A model generated the notes under the pieces. The model was not told the origin of the DNA, did not search any database, and was given only the letters and a program-made list of their open reading frames with translations. Positions 26,726-35,778 of a DNA stretch of 64,000 nt are shown in pieces. Source of the DNA: Winogradskyella sp. (GTDB lineage: Bacteria; Bacteroidota; Bacteroidia; Flavobacteriales; Flavobacteriaceae); NCBI GenBank assembly GCA_004211785.1, contig SHBX01000001.1, positions 372,001 through 436,000 on the forward strand. Reading direction: 5' to 3'. Position 1 is the first letter of the stretch. Each line of letters starts with the position of its first letter. Both the position numbers and the translations under genes were made by a program.

Positions 26726-27501
26726 AAGTCTAAATATTCTACATTAAATTCTTGATTTAAAATTTCTTCTAAAACAGTAGTAATTGTATTTGTGTAAAAC
26801 AGAATATCTGGATTCTTGCTTGATAAGTTAAGTATAGAATTATGCTCTAAAACAGATTTGGTTTGTTGCGCTACAGCAAAGCCAGAATCTATAATCTTAA
26901 TGTGCTTAGGTAATATTTTTGATAGAATTGGCGTAAGATATGGGTAATGGGTACAGCCCAATACCAAATAATCAATATTAGCCTCTAGCATAGGCTTAGT
27001 GTACTTCTCTAAAAGCTCATAAATTTCATTAGAATACAACTTTCCTTCTTCTATAAGTTTAACGATGCCTTCTCCTTCTTTTTCAATAATGGTGATACCG
27101 TTGGCATACAAATCTGTTGTTTTGTGAAATAAAGCACTGCTTAAAGTGCCTTTTGTAGCCAATATACCTATAGATTTTGTCTGAGTATTTAATGATGCTG
27201 GTTTTATAGCAGGTTCAATACCTATAAAGGGAATGCTATAAGTGTTTCTTAAATAATCGATAGCATTAGTTGTGGCTGTATTACATGCAATGACTATAAT
27301 TTTACAACCTTTACTAATAAGTAGTTCTGTATTCTTTATACTTAACAGTAATATCTCTTCTTTGGATTTATTACCATAAGGTGCATTAACACTATCAGCT
27401 AGATAGATTGTATTCTCATTTGGCATCAGAGCATATATTTCTTGAAAAATAGATGTGCCGCCGATTCCAGAATCAAATATACCGATAGGGTTAGTGCTCA
27501 T
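26722..27501 (-). CDS. murI: Glutamate racemase
   Basis: A 259-residue enzyme that converts L- to D-glutamate for peptidoglycan. The catalytic cysteines are Cys73 in IVIACNTATT and Cys183 in LGCTHYPYL; the N-terminal IGIFDSGIGGTS includes Asp10-Ser11. The length is normal. A TATTTTTG element read on the minus strand (27506-27513) ends 4 bases before the ATG and continues the U-tract of the terminator at 27513-27542. The gene therefore probably has its own promoter although it follows the ompH genes on the same strand. Confidence 0.95.
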   Translation of the reverse strand: MSTNPIGIFDSGIGGTSIFQEIYALMPNENTIYLADSVNAPYGNKSKEEILLLSIKNTELLISKGCKIIVIACNTATTNAIDYLRNTYSIPFIGIEPAIKPASLNTQTKSIGILATKGTLSSALFHKTTDLYANGITIIEKEGEGIVKLIEEGKLYSNEIYELLEKYTKPMLEANIDYLVLGCTHYPYLTPILSKILPKHIKIIDSGFAVAQQTKSVLEHNSILNLSSKNPDILFYTNTITTVLEEILNQEFNVEYLDF

Positions 27502-27505
27502 ATTA

Positions 27506-27513
27506 CAAAAATA
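27506..27513 (-). promoter_or_regulatory. TATTTTTG -7 element of murI fused to upstream terminator
   Basis: On the minus strand the sequence runs terminator stem, TTTTTATTTTTG, TAAT, ATG. TATTTTTG matches TANNTTTG exactly and ends 4 bases before the murI ATG; no TTG occurs at -33. This repeats the arrangement seen at 3667-3710 and would give a leaderless or near-leaderless transcript. Confidence 0.4.
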
Positions 27514-27542
27514 AAAAGCCGCTTTTAAAAAGCAGCTTTTTT
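27513..27542 (-). terminator. Rho-independent terminator of the bamA-ompH unit
   Basis: On the minus strand AAAAAGCTGC pairs with GCGGCTTTTT (one T-G wobble) around a T/A loop, followed by TTTTT. It lies just after the ompH stop at 27565. Confidence 0.8.
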
Positions 27543-27564
27543 ATCTATTTTTTGAGGCATTAAC

Positions 27565-28065
27565 TTATATGCCTAATTCTTTTTTTACTTCTGGCGTTAT
27601 GTCCTTACCAGTCGCTACAACTAATGTAGATAAGTCTAAAACATAATCATAGCCTAAAGCAGCAGCAACCTTTTTCACAGCAGCCTGAGCTTTTTCTCTG
27701 ATAGGCTTAATTTTTGCAGCTTCTTTATCCATAATATCTTTCTGAGCAGTTTGTTGGAAAACAGCAAGGCTTTGCTCCATACCTTCAACTTCAACTTTAC
27801 GCTTTTTGTTTTCATCATCAGTTTGTGATGGTCCTTCAGCAGTATACTGTGCTACTTTATCTTTAAGCTCTTTTAAAGCTTGCTGAATTTCTGTTTCATA
27901 TGTTTTTCCAAGTTGCTCAATTTCTCCCTGCGCAGCCTTATATTCAGGCATTGATGTAATAATGTCTGTTAGATTAATATGTGCAACTTTACTTTGCGCA
28001 TTGCTTAAACTTGTACCTCCAACAAAAAGTATAATTGCTAATAAAAGGGTTTTCAATCGTTTCAT
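27565..28065 (-). CDS. OmpH/Skp-family periplasmic chaperone
   Basis: A 166-residue protein with a signal peptide ending in GTSLSNAQ and the OmpH pattern: a short beta core strand (SKVAHINLTDIITSMPEYKAA), a long coiled-coil hairpin (about residues 45-120) and a returning core strand (GYDYVLDLSTLVVATGKDIT). Skp-like trimers hold unfolded outer-membrane proteins in the periplasm and deliver them to BamA, encoded two genes upstream. It lies 39 bases after its longer paralogue and is the last gene before a terminator. Confidence 0.93.
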   Translation of the reverse strand: MKRLKTLLLAIILFVGGTSLSNAQSKVAHINLTDIITSMPEYKAAQGEIEQLGKTYETEIQQALKELKDKVAQYTAEGPSQTDDENKKRKVEVEGMEQSLAVFQQTAQKDIMDKEAAKIKPIREKAQAAVKKVAAALGYDYVLDLSTLVVATGKDITPEVKKELGI

Positions 28066-28104
28066 TTTAATTTAGTATTTACGTGTTTTTAGTTATTCTA
28101 ATTT

Positions 28105-29202
28105 TTAGTTATTCTCTTTTTCCTTGGCTTTGGCCTTACGGATAGAATCATTTTTCCTCAACTGCTCTAATCGTTCTTCTCTGGCTTTTTTTCGTTGTTC
28201 TAATATTTTCTTTTTACGTTCTTCTAGAGCTTTTTTTCTTGCTTCTCTGTCTTTAATTGCTTTCTGACGCTTAGCATCTTGTATTTCTTTTGGTGTCTTA
28301 GCTTTTGTTGAGTCCTTCTTTACAGTACTCTTTACTTTTTCACCAGGTTTAGCAGTTTTGCTAGCTGAAGTATCAGTAGTTTTTGTTGCTTCTTCTTTTT
28401 CTGAATTACCTTTATTTCTTGCATCTAAGGCTTTTTGTCTTCTTGCCTCAGCTTCTTTTTTCTTAGCTTCTCTTGCTTCCTTTTGCTTTTGTCTACGTTC
28501 TTCTAGTGCTTTTTCACGATCCAAACGTTTTTGTTCAAGTTCAGATTTACGCTGAGCTTTTCGTTCTTCTAGAGCTTTTGCACGTTCATCTTTTGTGCTA
28601 TTTACTTCAGGAATAGCAGCTTCTTTTTCTAAAGCTCTTTTCTCCTTTTTAGTTTTAGCTTGCTCTCTTGCAGAAGTACGAGTAATTATTTTTAGAACTT
28701 GCTCACTAATATCAAAACGTTCTGCAGAGTATAACATCAAGAAATCTGCATTTTTATCAAAAACAAAATCATATTTTTTGTTTTCTGCTATTTCTTTTAC
28801 CGCAGCAAAAATTTGATCTTGTACTGGTTGAATTAATTGAGAACGTTGTATAATCATATCTCCACCAGGACCAAAACGCTTTTGCTGATAGTCCAAAATT
28901 TCTGCTTCTTCAAATGAAATATCTTCTAAACGTTCTTCGTAAAGCTCTTTTGTAAGTAATACTTTTTCGTTTTCTAAAGATTTTTTCTTTGTTTCAATAT
29001 CGGCCAGTTTTTTTTCAATCTCTGACTTCCATTTTGTAAGTTTAGTTTCTAATTGTGCTGATGCTTCTTGGTAATCTGGAACATTTTCAAGAATGTATTC
29101 TGTATCTATATATCCAATTCTGGCGCCATTAACACGTTGTGCGTTACTGGTAAAGCTCATTAGACCAACTATTGCCAATATGTAAAGAACTTTAAATTTC
29201 AT
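28105..29202 (-). CDS. OmpH/Skp-family protein with long charged C-terminal tail
   Basis: 365 residues; signal peptide MKFKVLYILAIVGLMSFTSNAQ. Residues 23-175 form the OmpH chaperone domain (ARIGYIDTEYILENVPDYQEA, coiled coil, KKYDFVFDKNADFLMLYSAERF). Residues about 176-365 are an additional tail made almost entirely of Lys, Arg, Glu, Ala and Gln (EERKAQRKSELEQKRLDRE, EARRQKALDARNKGNSEKEE), predicted helical or coiled-coil. Skp proteins normally lack such a tail. Its role (binding peptidoglycan, membrane or partner proteins) is unknown. It follows bamA by about 150 bases and precedes the shorter paralogue. Confidence 0.9.
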   Translation of the reverse strand: MKFKVLYILAIVGLMSFTSNAQRVNGARIGYIDTEYILENVPDYQEASAQLETKLTKWKSEIEKKLADIETKKKSLENEKVLLTKELYEERLEDISFEEAEILDYQQKRFGPGGDMIIQRSQLIQPVQDQIFAAVKEIAENKKYDFVFDKNADFLMLYSAERFDISEQVLKIITRTSAREQAKTKKEKRALEKEAAIPEVNSTKDERAKALEERKAQRKSELEQKRLDREKALEERRQKQKEAREAKKKEAEARRQKALDARNKGNSEKEEATKTTDTSASKTAKPGEKVKSTVKKDSTKAKTPKEIQDAKRQKAIKDREARKKALEERKKKILEQRKKAREERLEQLRKNDSIRKAKAKEKENN

Positions 29203-29353
29203 AGGTGTATGTTTTAATTATTTGATTCTAGCTTAATAGACATTCTTTCTGTGAAGAAATGCTTGTAATACTTCAAATAAACGAAATATATTCGTAAAAA
29301 TTTTAACACCACTATGAAATGTTATTAAGCTATTAGAAAATATCGTGCCAAAG

Positions 29354-31933
29354 TTAAAATTGCTGACCAATTATAAAGTGAGTTTCCCATCCACCAACTT
29401 GATTTTGTCCTGGTAATGGGTCAAATGGTTTACCGAAATCTATTCCTAATAAACCAAAGGCAGGCATAAATATTCTGACACCTAACCCAGCTGATCTTTG
29501 TAGATTAAATGGGTCAAAATCTCTAAAACTATTTACTGATGAACCAGCCTCTACAAATGACAAGGCATAAATTTTTGCTCCTTGACCTAATGTTATTGGG
29601 TAACGTAACTCTAATGAGAACTTATTATATATAGATCCACCATCTTGAGTTGATAACGATTGGTTTGGATATCCTCTTAATTGAATAATCTCTCTACCAT
29701 CTAAAGCAAAGTTTCCAAGACCATCACCTCCAAGGAAGAAACGCTCAAAAGGAATAACACCTCTATCATTATTGTAGGCACCTAAGAAACCAAATTCGAC
29801 ACTTGGCCTTAAGACTAATTTTTTAGCAACTTCTGCATACCAGTCTGCTTTAAACTTTATTTTATAAAATTCTAACCATTTAAAACGTTCTTGGTCAATT
29901 TCTGCTATTCTATCAGAATCTGTAATTGGGTCAAGTCCGTCACGTTCTGTTTTTAATGCACCATAATCTACTCCATTAAATAATGAATATGGTATGGATA
30001 ATTTAGCTGAAGCTGAAAAATTTGAACCACCTGTAGGATAAATAGGGTCGTTATAAGTATTATTTCTTGTTAGGCCAATTGTATACGACAGATTGTTAGA
30101 TGAGCCATTACCAAATGTAAATAAACCAGTGTTATAGTTTTGTAAATCGTAATGCTGGTAACTTAATGCTTGAGAGAATAAGAAATAATCATCTGGTTCT
30201 TTTAATCTTGTCGAAATACCAAAAGTTATACCAGTAATATTAAACCTTCTACTTTTATCAGCACGTCTAGTTATTGGGTCAAATAAGAATTGTCTTGAGT
30301 GAGAAATAGAGGTTGATAACTGGAATGGTTTTTTACCTCCTAACCAAGGTTCACTAAATGAGAAACTGTAAGTTTGAAAAAACTGACTTGCTTGTAACCT
30401 TAATGATAAACTTTGACCATCTCCACGTGGAACTGGTTTATATGCTTCACCATTTAATATGTTTCTTAAAGAGAAATTGTTAAAAGATAAACCAAGTGTG
30501 CCTATGAATCCACCACCTCCGTAACCACCTTGTAGCTCTATCTGACTTGAACCTTGCTCTTCAACAGTGTATTCAATATCTAATGTGCCATCAACAGGAT
30601 TAGGATTTTTAATATCTGGGACAATTGCTTGTGCATTAAAGAATCCAAGTTGACCTAACTCACGGATAGTTCTGATAATGTTTGCTCTGCTATAAAGTTC
30701 GCCTGGACGCGTTCGTATTTCTCTGTAAATAACATGATCATTGGTTATATCATTCCCTTTAACCTTTACACTATTAAAGTATGCTGGTTTTCCTTCAGTA
30801 ATTCTGATTTCCAAATCAATAACATTCCCATCAGCACTTACTTCAACGGGATTTATTGTTGAGAACATATAACCAGTATTTTGGTAGATGTTTGTAAGGT
30901 CTATTCCATCAGGTTTTTCATCATTGGCAATACGTTTTTTAAGTTCAACACCATTATAAGTGTCACCTTCTTCTATACGTAATATTTGAGATAAAAAATC
31001 ATCGGTATAAACTGTATTTCCGACAAAATCTATTTTACCAAATGTATATTTTTCACCCTCTTCAACATCGATTAATAAACTAATAGTCTTGTCGTCATTA
31101 TAGATAATTGAATCTTTAATAACTCGGGCATCTCTATATCCATTTTCTTTATACTTATCTACAAGACTTACTAAATCATCTTTATAGTCCTCTTCAACAT
31201 ACTTTGAACGCTTAAGTAATCTTAAAGGGCTAAGGCTTTTTTGCTTGGTGTTTTTCATGGCTTTTCTAAGCTTCTTGTCAGATAACTTATTGTTGCCATT
31301 AAAGCTTATAGATTTAATTTTTACTTTGTTGCCTTTGTCGATGTTAATAAGCATATTGACTCTCTTTTTTTCAATAGAGTCGTTCTTAACATCTGAAGTT
31401 ATAACATTTACTTTAGTATTTAAAAACCCTTTTTTCTTATACTTGTTTGTAAGATAGTTTTTAGTAGTAGTAACAAGGTTTTCAGTAACTTTTACGCGTT
31501 GTTTTAGATTGTTTTCTTCTAAAATTTCATCTACTTTACCCTTTTTTACACCTTGAACTTTTGCTTCATTAAGCTCAGGAAGATCAGAAAGCTTAATTTC
31601 TATATCTACCTTATCGTCTTCAGTTATGTTTATGAAGTAAATATCAATTGCACTGAATAGATTAGAACCCCAAAGCTTTTTAACAGCCTCACCTATTTTA
31701 TCTCCTCCAAAGGATACTTCTTGACCTTTTTTTAGTCTAGAGTATGTAATGATGGTACTAGCATTGAATGATGTGTTACCTGTAACAATAATATCGTTAA
31801 TCGTATATTTTTTACCATCTTGCCCAAAAGAACTTTGAGTGATTAGTAAAAGAAGTAATAATGTAAAAACGTAAAATTTCTTCAAGGCTTTAAAAGTTAT
31901 GCTTTTATGTGAGCTGTTCGCTTGTTTTTCCAA
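29354..31933 (-). CDS. bamA: Outer-membrane protein assembly factor BamA (Omp85)
   Basis: 859 residues: signal peptide (about residues 18-37, ending SSFGQ), about five POTRA domains (residues 40-440, e.g. YTINDIIVTGNTSFNASTI, VKIKSISFNGNNKLSDKKL, YTFGKIDFVGNTVYTDDFL, AYFNSVKVKGNDITNDHVI) and a C-terminal 16-strand barrel that ends in THFIIGQQF. The lid motif region RFFLGGDGLGNFALDGREIIQLRGY corresponds to loop 6. BamA inserts beta-barrel proteins into the outer membrane. The start overlaps the uppS stop by 29 bases, so translation is probably coupled. The two OmpH genes follow. Confidence 0.95.
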   Translation of the reverse strand: MEKQANSSHKSITFKALKKFYVFTLLLLLLITQSSFGQDGKKYTINDIIVTGNTSFNASTIITYSRLKKGQEVSFGGDKIGEAVKKLWGSNLFSAIDIYFINITEDDKVDIEIKLSDLPELNEAKVQGVKKGKVDEILEENNLKQRVKVTENLVTTTKNYLTNKYKKKGFLNTKVNVITSDVKNDSIEKKRVNMLINIDKGNKVKIKSISFNGNNKLSDKKLRKAMKNTKQKSLSPLRLLKRSKYVEEDYKDDLVSLVDKYKENGYRDARVIKDSIIYNDDKTISLLIDVEEGEKYTFGKIDFVGNTVYTDDFLSQILRIEEGDTYNGVELKKRIANDEKPDGIDLTNIYQNTGYMFSTINPVEVSADGNVIDLEIRITEGKPAYFNSVKVKGNDITNDHVIYREIRTRPGELYSRANIIRTIRELGQLGFFNAQAIVPDIKNPNPVDGTLDIEYTVEEQGSSQIELQGGYGGGGFIGTLGLSFNNFSLRNILNGEAYKPVPRGDGQSLSLRLQASQFFQTYSFSFSEPWLGGKKPFQLSTSISHSRQFLFDPITRRADKSRRFNITGITFGISTRLKEPDDYFLFSQALSYQHYDLQNYNTGLFTFGNGSSNNLSYTIGLTRNNTYNDPIYPTGGSNFSASAKLSIPYSLFNGVDYGALKTERDGLDPITDSDRIAEIDQERFKWLEFYKIKFKADWYAEVAKKLVLRPSVEFGFLGAYNNDRGVIPFERFFLGGDGLGNFALDGREIIQLRGYPNQSLSTQDGGSIYNKFSLELRYPITLGQGAKIYALSFVEAGSSVNSFRDFDPFNLQRSAGLGVRIFMPAFGLLGIDFGKPFDPLPGQNQVGGWETHFIIGQQF

Positions 31934-32645
31934 ATCGTCGTTCTCTATTTTGATAGTCTTTAATGGCTTCTATTAGATTTTCTTTTTTAAAATCTGGCCA
32001 CAAAACATTTGTAAAATATAATTCTGCGTATGCAATTTGCCATAATAAAAAATTGCTAATTCGTTGCTCTCCACTAGTGCGAATTAGCAAATCTACGTCT
32101 GGTAAATTTTGCGTGTAAAGATGCTTATTAATAATTGATTCGTCAATACTTTCGGTCGAAATTATATTATTTTTAACTTTAAATGATAATTCTTTAACAA
32201 CATTAACAAGTTCTTCACGAGAACCGTAGCTTAAAGCCAAAGTTAATGTCATATGTGTATTATTTTTTGTCTTTTCTTTAACAAATTCTAATTCGTCAAA
32301 AGCCTTTTTCGGTAAATCGTTTAAGCATCCAATAGCGGTTAGCTTAATTCCATTCTCTTGAAGTGTTTTAATCTCTTTTTTTAGAGATTTTACTAAAAGC
32401 TTCATTAAGGTTTGCACCTCTAATTTTGGTCTGTTCCAGTTTTCCGTAGAAAATGCATAAAGTGTTAAGTGCTTTATACCAATTTCAGCACAAGTTTCCA
32501 CAGTTTCTCTTACGGCTTTTGTGCCGCTTTCATGACCTAGGACTCTAACTAACCCTTTTTGTTTTGCCCAACGACCATTACCATCCATTATAATAGCTAT
32601 ATGGTTTGGTAGCTTTGAAGTGTCTATTAGGTCCTTTAGATTCAT
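31905..32645 (-). CDS. uppS: Isoprenyl (undecaprenyl) diphosphate synthase
   Basis: A cis-prenyltransferase that makes the C55 lipid carrier for peptidoglycan and surface polysaccharides. The catalytic Asp is in HIAIIMDGNGRWAKQKG (Asp21 with this start). The ATG at 32645 gives 246 residues and follows the stop of the DUF6089-like gene directly; an earlier in-frame ATG at 32678 lies inside that gene. The C-terminal LLIRTSGEQRISNFLLWQ and DFKKENLIEAIKDYQNRERRFG are family motifs. It overlaps bamA. Confidence 0.94.
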   Translation of the reverse strand: MNLKDLIDTSKLPNHIAIIMDGNGRWAKQKGLVRVLGHESGTKAVRETVETCAEIGIKHLTLYAFSTENWNRPKLEVQTLMKLLVKSLKKEIKTLQENGIKLTAIGCLNDLPKKAFDELEFVKEKTKNNTHMTLTLALSYGSREELVNVVKELSFKVKNNIISTESIDESIINKHLYTQNLPDVDLLIRTSGEQRISNFLLWQIAYAELYFTNVLWPDFKKENLIEAIKDYQNRERRFGKTSEQLT

Positions 32646-32646
32646 T

Positions 32647-33336
32647 TTAAAAGTCGCAATAACAGGGTTTTTGTCCAAAGGTGTAAGTTAAGGTAATTCC
32701 TGAGAATACATACCAGTCATTGCTATTGGTATTTCCAAAGCTAAATTGTTCTCTAAAACCAGCATCAGGAACACTGCCATCTAATTCATCAGAAAAAGTA
32801 AAACGAGCACCAATTTCTGCAGCTAAAATAAAATGTGGACTTATCGATTGTTTGTAGCCAAGTACTATGGGTATACCGTAAGCCCAACTACTAGTGTTCT
32901 CTGTAGTTAATACACCGTTATTATCAAAAAAGAAATTTTCATGATTGGCAACAGATATTCCAGTATATAAATATGGTGTGCCTTTTGCTGAAATATCATG
33001 AAGATTAAAATCGAAAAAAGTAAATTCTAGACCTAAAGATGCTTCTAAAATGCCGCTTCTAAAACCATAACCTCTTTGTATACGTCTTGGGTCGTCAGAT
33101 TTACTATCATCGACTTCTAAATTTGAATATATTAAAGAAGCTCTGAAAGCGTGTCTTGGACTTCTATTCCATTTTACAATACCACCTATTGCTAATTGAT
33201 TAGGAGAAATATAGTTGGTTGCGCCAACATCTCCTATAAAATTACTACCACCAGCAAATACCCCAAATTCATAAATTTGAGCATTGATAGTTTGGCCTCC
33301 CAGGATACTTAATAAAAATAGCAGTAGATACCTCAT
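32647..33336 (-). CDS. DUF6089-like outer-membrane beta-barrel protein
   Basis: 229 residues with signal peptide ending GQTINAQ, then IYEFGVFAGGSNFIGDVGAT and repeated amphipathic strands of an 8-10-stranded barrel, ending LTYTFGQKPCYCDF. This matches the small porin-like family (DUF6089) that sits before uppS-bamA in many flavobacteria. The function is unknown; context suggests outer-membrane biogenesis. The stop is immediately followed by the uppS start. The final CYC motif is unusual for a barrel and would face the periplasm. Confidence 0.85.
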   Translation of the reverse strand: MRYLLLFLLSILGGQTINAQIYEFGVFAGGSNFIGDVGATNYISPNQLAIGGIVKWNRSPRHAFRASLIYSNLEVDDSKSDDPRRIQRGYGFRSGILEASLGLEFTFFDFNLHDISAKGTPYLYTGISVANHENFFFDNNGVLTTENTSSWAYGIPIVLGYKQSISPHFILAAEIGARFTFSDELDGSVPDAGFREQFSFGNTNSNDWYVFSGITLTYTFGQKPCYCDF

Positions 33337-33434
33337 AAATTTTTAAAAGTTTGCAAATATAACAATTAAGATTAGTCTATAACAATTTGATACAAATTGT
33401 CTTACAGAAAACAGTATTTACAGGTATTTATTGT

Positions 33435-34313
33435 TTAATTTCTACGATCTTCACCCCAAAGCATTTTTTTTCTTAGGGTGTCGATAAAACTTTCGCCTAA
33501 AAGTTCGACCATTTTAATATGAAATGGTGCTTTTTTAATTTTTACTGTAGCAGTGTTTGGAAGTGTTATTATTCTTGAATCCAATGATAACAAAAATTGA
33601 TCTTCTCTACCGCTTACCCTTAGCTTAACATCAGTTTGATCAGGTATAACTAAAGGTCTTGCATTAAGATTGTGAGGTGCTATTGGTGTTAAAACAAAAC
33701 TTTGTGCACTTGGCGAAATAACGGGGCCACCACAACTTAAAGAGTAACCAGTAGAACCAGTTGGGGTAGATAATATAAGACCATCTGCCCAATAAGATGT
33801 TAGATACTCGTTATCTAGGTGGGTTTCTACTGTAATCATAGAAGTGGTGTTTTTTCTGCTAATTGTCACTTCATTAAGAGCAAAATTAGTCTCTTTAACT
33901 AAGTCATTTTCGGGAGAGACATCTACAGAGAGTAAAGACCGTTTAGATATTTTGTACTTGTTTTCAAAAATATCAGATAATGCATCTTCAATCTCGTTAG
34001 TTTGCACAGTTGCTAAAAAACCAAGTCTTCCTGTATTAATACCTACAATTGGAATATCTAAATCTCTAACATAAGTAATAGCTCTTAAAATGGTGCCATC
34101 GCCACCAATACTAATTAGTAAATCATAAGAATTGTCAAGCTGCGTAAATATGCCAAAAGACCCATCGTTATGGAACATTTCTTTCTGAATTTTCAGAAAT
34201 TGAGATTCAATAAAAATTTCAGTTTTATAATTTTTTAAGCAGTTGAAAAGAACTTCAAAAGCTTTTTGATTGTTATCGTTTTCATAATTTTGACCGTAAA
34301 TGGCAACTTTCAT
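33435..34313 (-). CDS. nadK: NAD kinase
   Basis: 292 residues; ATP-dependent phosphorylation of NAD to NADP. The signature ISIGGDGTIL contains the catalytic GGDG (residues 70-73). NEVTISRK and the glycine-rich STPTGSTGYSLSCGGPVISP and ITPIAPHNLNARPLVIP are family motifs. The length is normal. It follows the CBS-domain gene after 3 bases and lies 98 bases before the DUF6089-like gene. Confidence 0.95.
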   Translation of the reverse strand: MKVAIYGQNYENDNNQKAFEVLFNCLKNYKTEIFIESQFLKIQKEMFHNDGSFGIFTQLDNSYDLLISIGGDGTILRAITYVRDLDIPIVGINTGRLGFLATVQTNEIEDALSDIFENKYKISKRSLLSVDVSPENDLVKETNFALNEVTISRKNTTSMITVETHLDNEYLTSYWADGLILSTPTGSTGYSLSCGGPVISPSAQSFVLTPIAPHNLNARPLVIPDQTDVKLRVSGREDQFLLSLDSRIITLPNTATVKIKKAPFHIKMVELLGESFIDTLRKKMLWGEDRRN

Positions 34314-34316
34314 AAC

Positions 34317-34973
34317 TTAAATGTTTAAGTACTTATCCAAATATTTTGAGCGGTCTTTTAAGCTTTTAATGTAGGTGTCATCTTCATGCCCAGCTATAAT
34401 ATTGTAACTATAACGTCTAAATGTTTGGGTGATATCATTTAGACTAGTATTTCCAATCTTTAAAGTAATCTGAGCAACATCATTTTCAATTTTCGAAATA
34501 AATGCACCTAGTAATTTGGCATCATTAGATTCTACAATCTGACTTATCTCACTAAAAGAATAATCTTGTATACCTTTTTCGACAATTAGTATGCCGCCAG
34601 GTTCTGAGAAAAATGGCGTTTCATTAAACAAATGAATAATATCATTAAGCTCATAATAGCCCAAGTATTTATTTTCGGGATTTAACACCGGCATAATATT
34701 ACTGTTGTTTTGCGCAAAAGCTTCAAGAACATCTAACCAGTTAGTTGTTGTACGAACAAAAAAGCCTTCAGCAGTATAGCTGCAATCCGAGATTATTTTT
34801 TTCGACTCAAAGCAATGCGCATCAGTTTCTGGTATGCAGCCTATATAAATGCCATCTTTTTCAATAGGAATATGAGAATATGTCAATTGATTAAAAAGCA
34901 ACTGTATATCACCAATTGTATCATTGATATTCAGAGGTTTTATATCATTTATAATGTAATTCTGTAACTGCAT
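34317..34973 (-). CDS. CBS-domain protein
   Basis: 218 residues without a signal peptide. Two CBS motifs occupy about residues 1-130 (INDIKPLNINDTIGDIQLLFNQ; NNSNIMPVLNPENKYLGYYEL), followed by a C-terminal ACT-like region (GGILIVEKGIQDYSFSEISQIVE, AQITLKIGNTSLNDIT). Such proteins bind adenine nucleotides or related ligands. It is paired with nadK 3 bases downstream, consistent with nucleotide sensing, which is inference. The start is divergent from pdxJ across 91 bases. Confidence 0.85.
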   Translation of the reverse strand: MQLQNYIINDIKPLNINDTIGDIQLLFNQLTYSHIPIEKDGIYIGCIPETDAHCFESKKIISDCSYTAEGFFVRTTTNWLDVLEAFAQNNSNIMPVLNPENKYLGYYELNDIIHLFNETPFFSEPGGILIVEKGIQDYSFSEISQIVESNDAKLLGAFISKIENDVAQITLKIGNTSLNDITQTFRRYSYNIIAGHEDDTYIKSLKDRSKYLDKYLNI

Positions 34974-35037
34974 AAATCGTTTCGCTAAGGTTCTGCAAAT
35001 TAATTAAAAATAACCATAAAAAGCATGTTCTACTTTG

Positions 35038-35045
35038 TATTTTTG
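35038..35045 (+). promoter_or_regulatory. TATTTTTG promoter -7 element before pdxJ
   Basis: An exact TANNTTTG match, 19 bases upstream of the pdxJ ATG at 35065. No good TTG is seen at the -33 position. It lies in the 91-base divergent region between the CBS gene and pdxJ. Confidence 0.4.
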
Positions 35046-35064
35046 TCTCTTAAATTCTATAGAA

Positions 35065-35778
35065 ATGACAAAACTCAGTGTTAATATTAACAAAATTGCA
35101 ACGCTAAGAAATAGTAGAGGAGGCGATGTGCCAAACCTAGTTCAGTTTGCAAAAGATGTTCAGCGTTTTGGCGCTGAAGGTGTAACTATACATCCGCGTC
35201 CTGACGAGCGCCATATCCGTTACCAAGATGCTCGCGATTTAAAACCTATTGTCCATACTGAGTATAATATTGAAGGAAACCCTATTCCTAAGTTTATAGA
35301 TTTAGTATTGGAAATGAAGCCTACTCAGGTAACATTGGTTCCGGATAGCGTTGATGCTATTACATCAAATGCTGGTTGGGATACTATTAAGCATAAAGAT
35401 TTTTTAGTTGAAGTTATTTCAGAATTTAAACAAAATAATATAAGAACTTCAATATTCGTTGACCCAGATTTACCTCAAATTGAAGGTGCTAAAACTACAG
35501 GAACAGATAGAATTGAATTGTATACAGAAGCATTTGCACATCAATACGAGTTGGGTAATAAAAATGCTATAAAACCGTATTCAGAATGTGCTAGGCTTGC
35601 TAACCAATTACGACTTGGTGTTAATGCTGGCCATGATTTGTCTTTAGATAATATCAAGTTCTTTAAAGAAAATATTGAAGGTTTATTAGAAGTGTCTATT
35701 GGCCATGCTTTAATCTCAGAGAGTTTATACCTTGGGATTGAGAATGTTATACAAATGTATTTGCATCGTTTATCATGA
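35065..35778 (+). CDS. pdxJ: Pyridoxine 5'-phosphate synthase
   Basis: 237 residues from ATG 35065 (MTKLSVNINKIATLRNSRGG). An earlier in-frame ATG at 35035 lies at the promoter and adds non-family residues. PdxJ condenses 1-deoxyxylulose 5-phosphate with aminoacetone 3-phosphate in DXP-dependent vitamin B6 synthesis. Family motifs: EGVTIHPRPDERHIRYQD, QVTLVPDS, ISIFVDPD-like TSIFVDPD, NAGHDLSLDN, VSIGHALISESLYLG. The gene overlaps the next by 4 bases (ATGA). Confidence 0.95.
   Translation: MTKLSVNINKIATLRNSRGGDVPNLVQFAKDVQRFGAEGVTIHPRPDERHIRYQDARDLKPIVHTEYNIEGNPIPKFIDLVLEMKPTQVTLVPDSVDAITSNAGWDTIKHKDFLVEVISEFKQNNIRTSIFVDPDLPQIEGAKTTGTDRIELYTEAFAHQYELGNKNAIKPYSECARLANQLRLGVNAGHDLSLDNIKFFKENIEGLLEVSIGHALISESLYLGIENVIQMYLHRLS

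Noticed and set aside
28358-28816. Plus-strand open frames opposite the long OmpH gene
   Set aside because: Lys/Arg/Glu-rich codons on the minus strand read as Ser/Phe/Leu-rich frames on the plus strand; they have no start context and no family resemblance.
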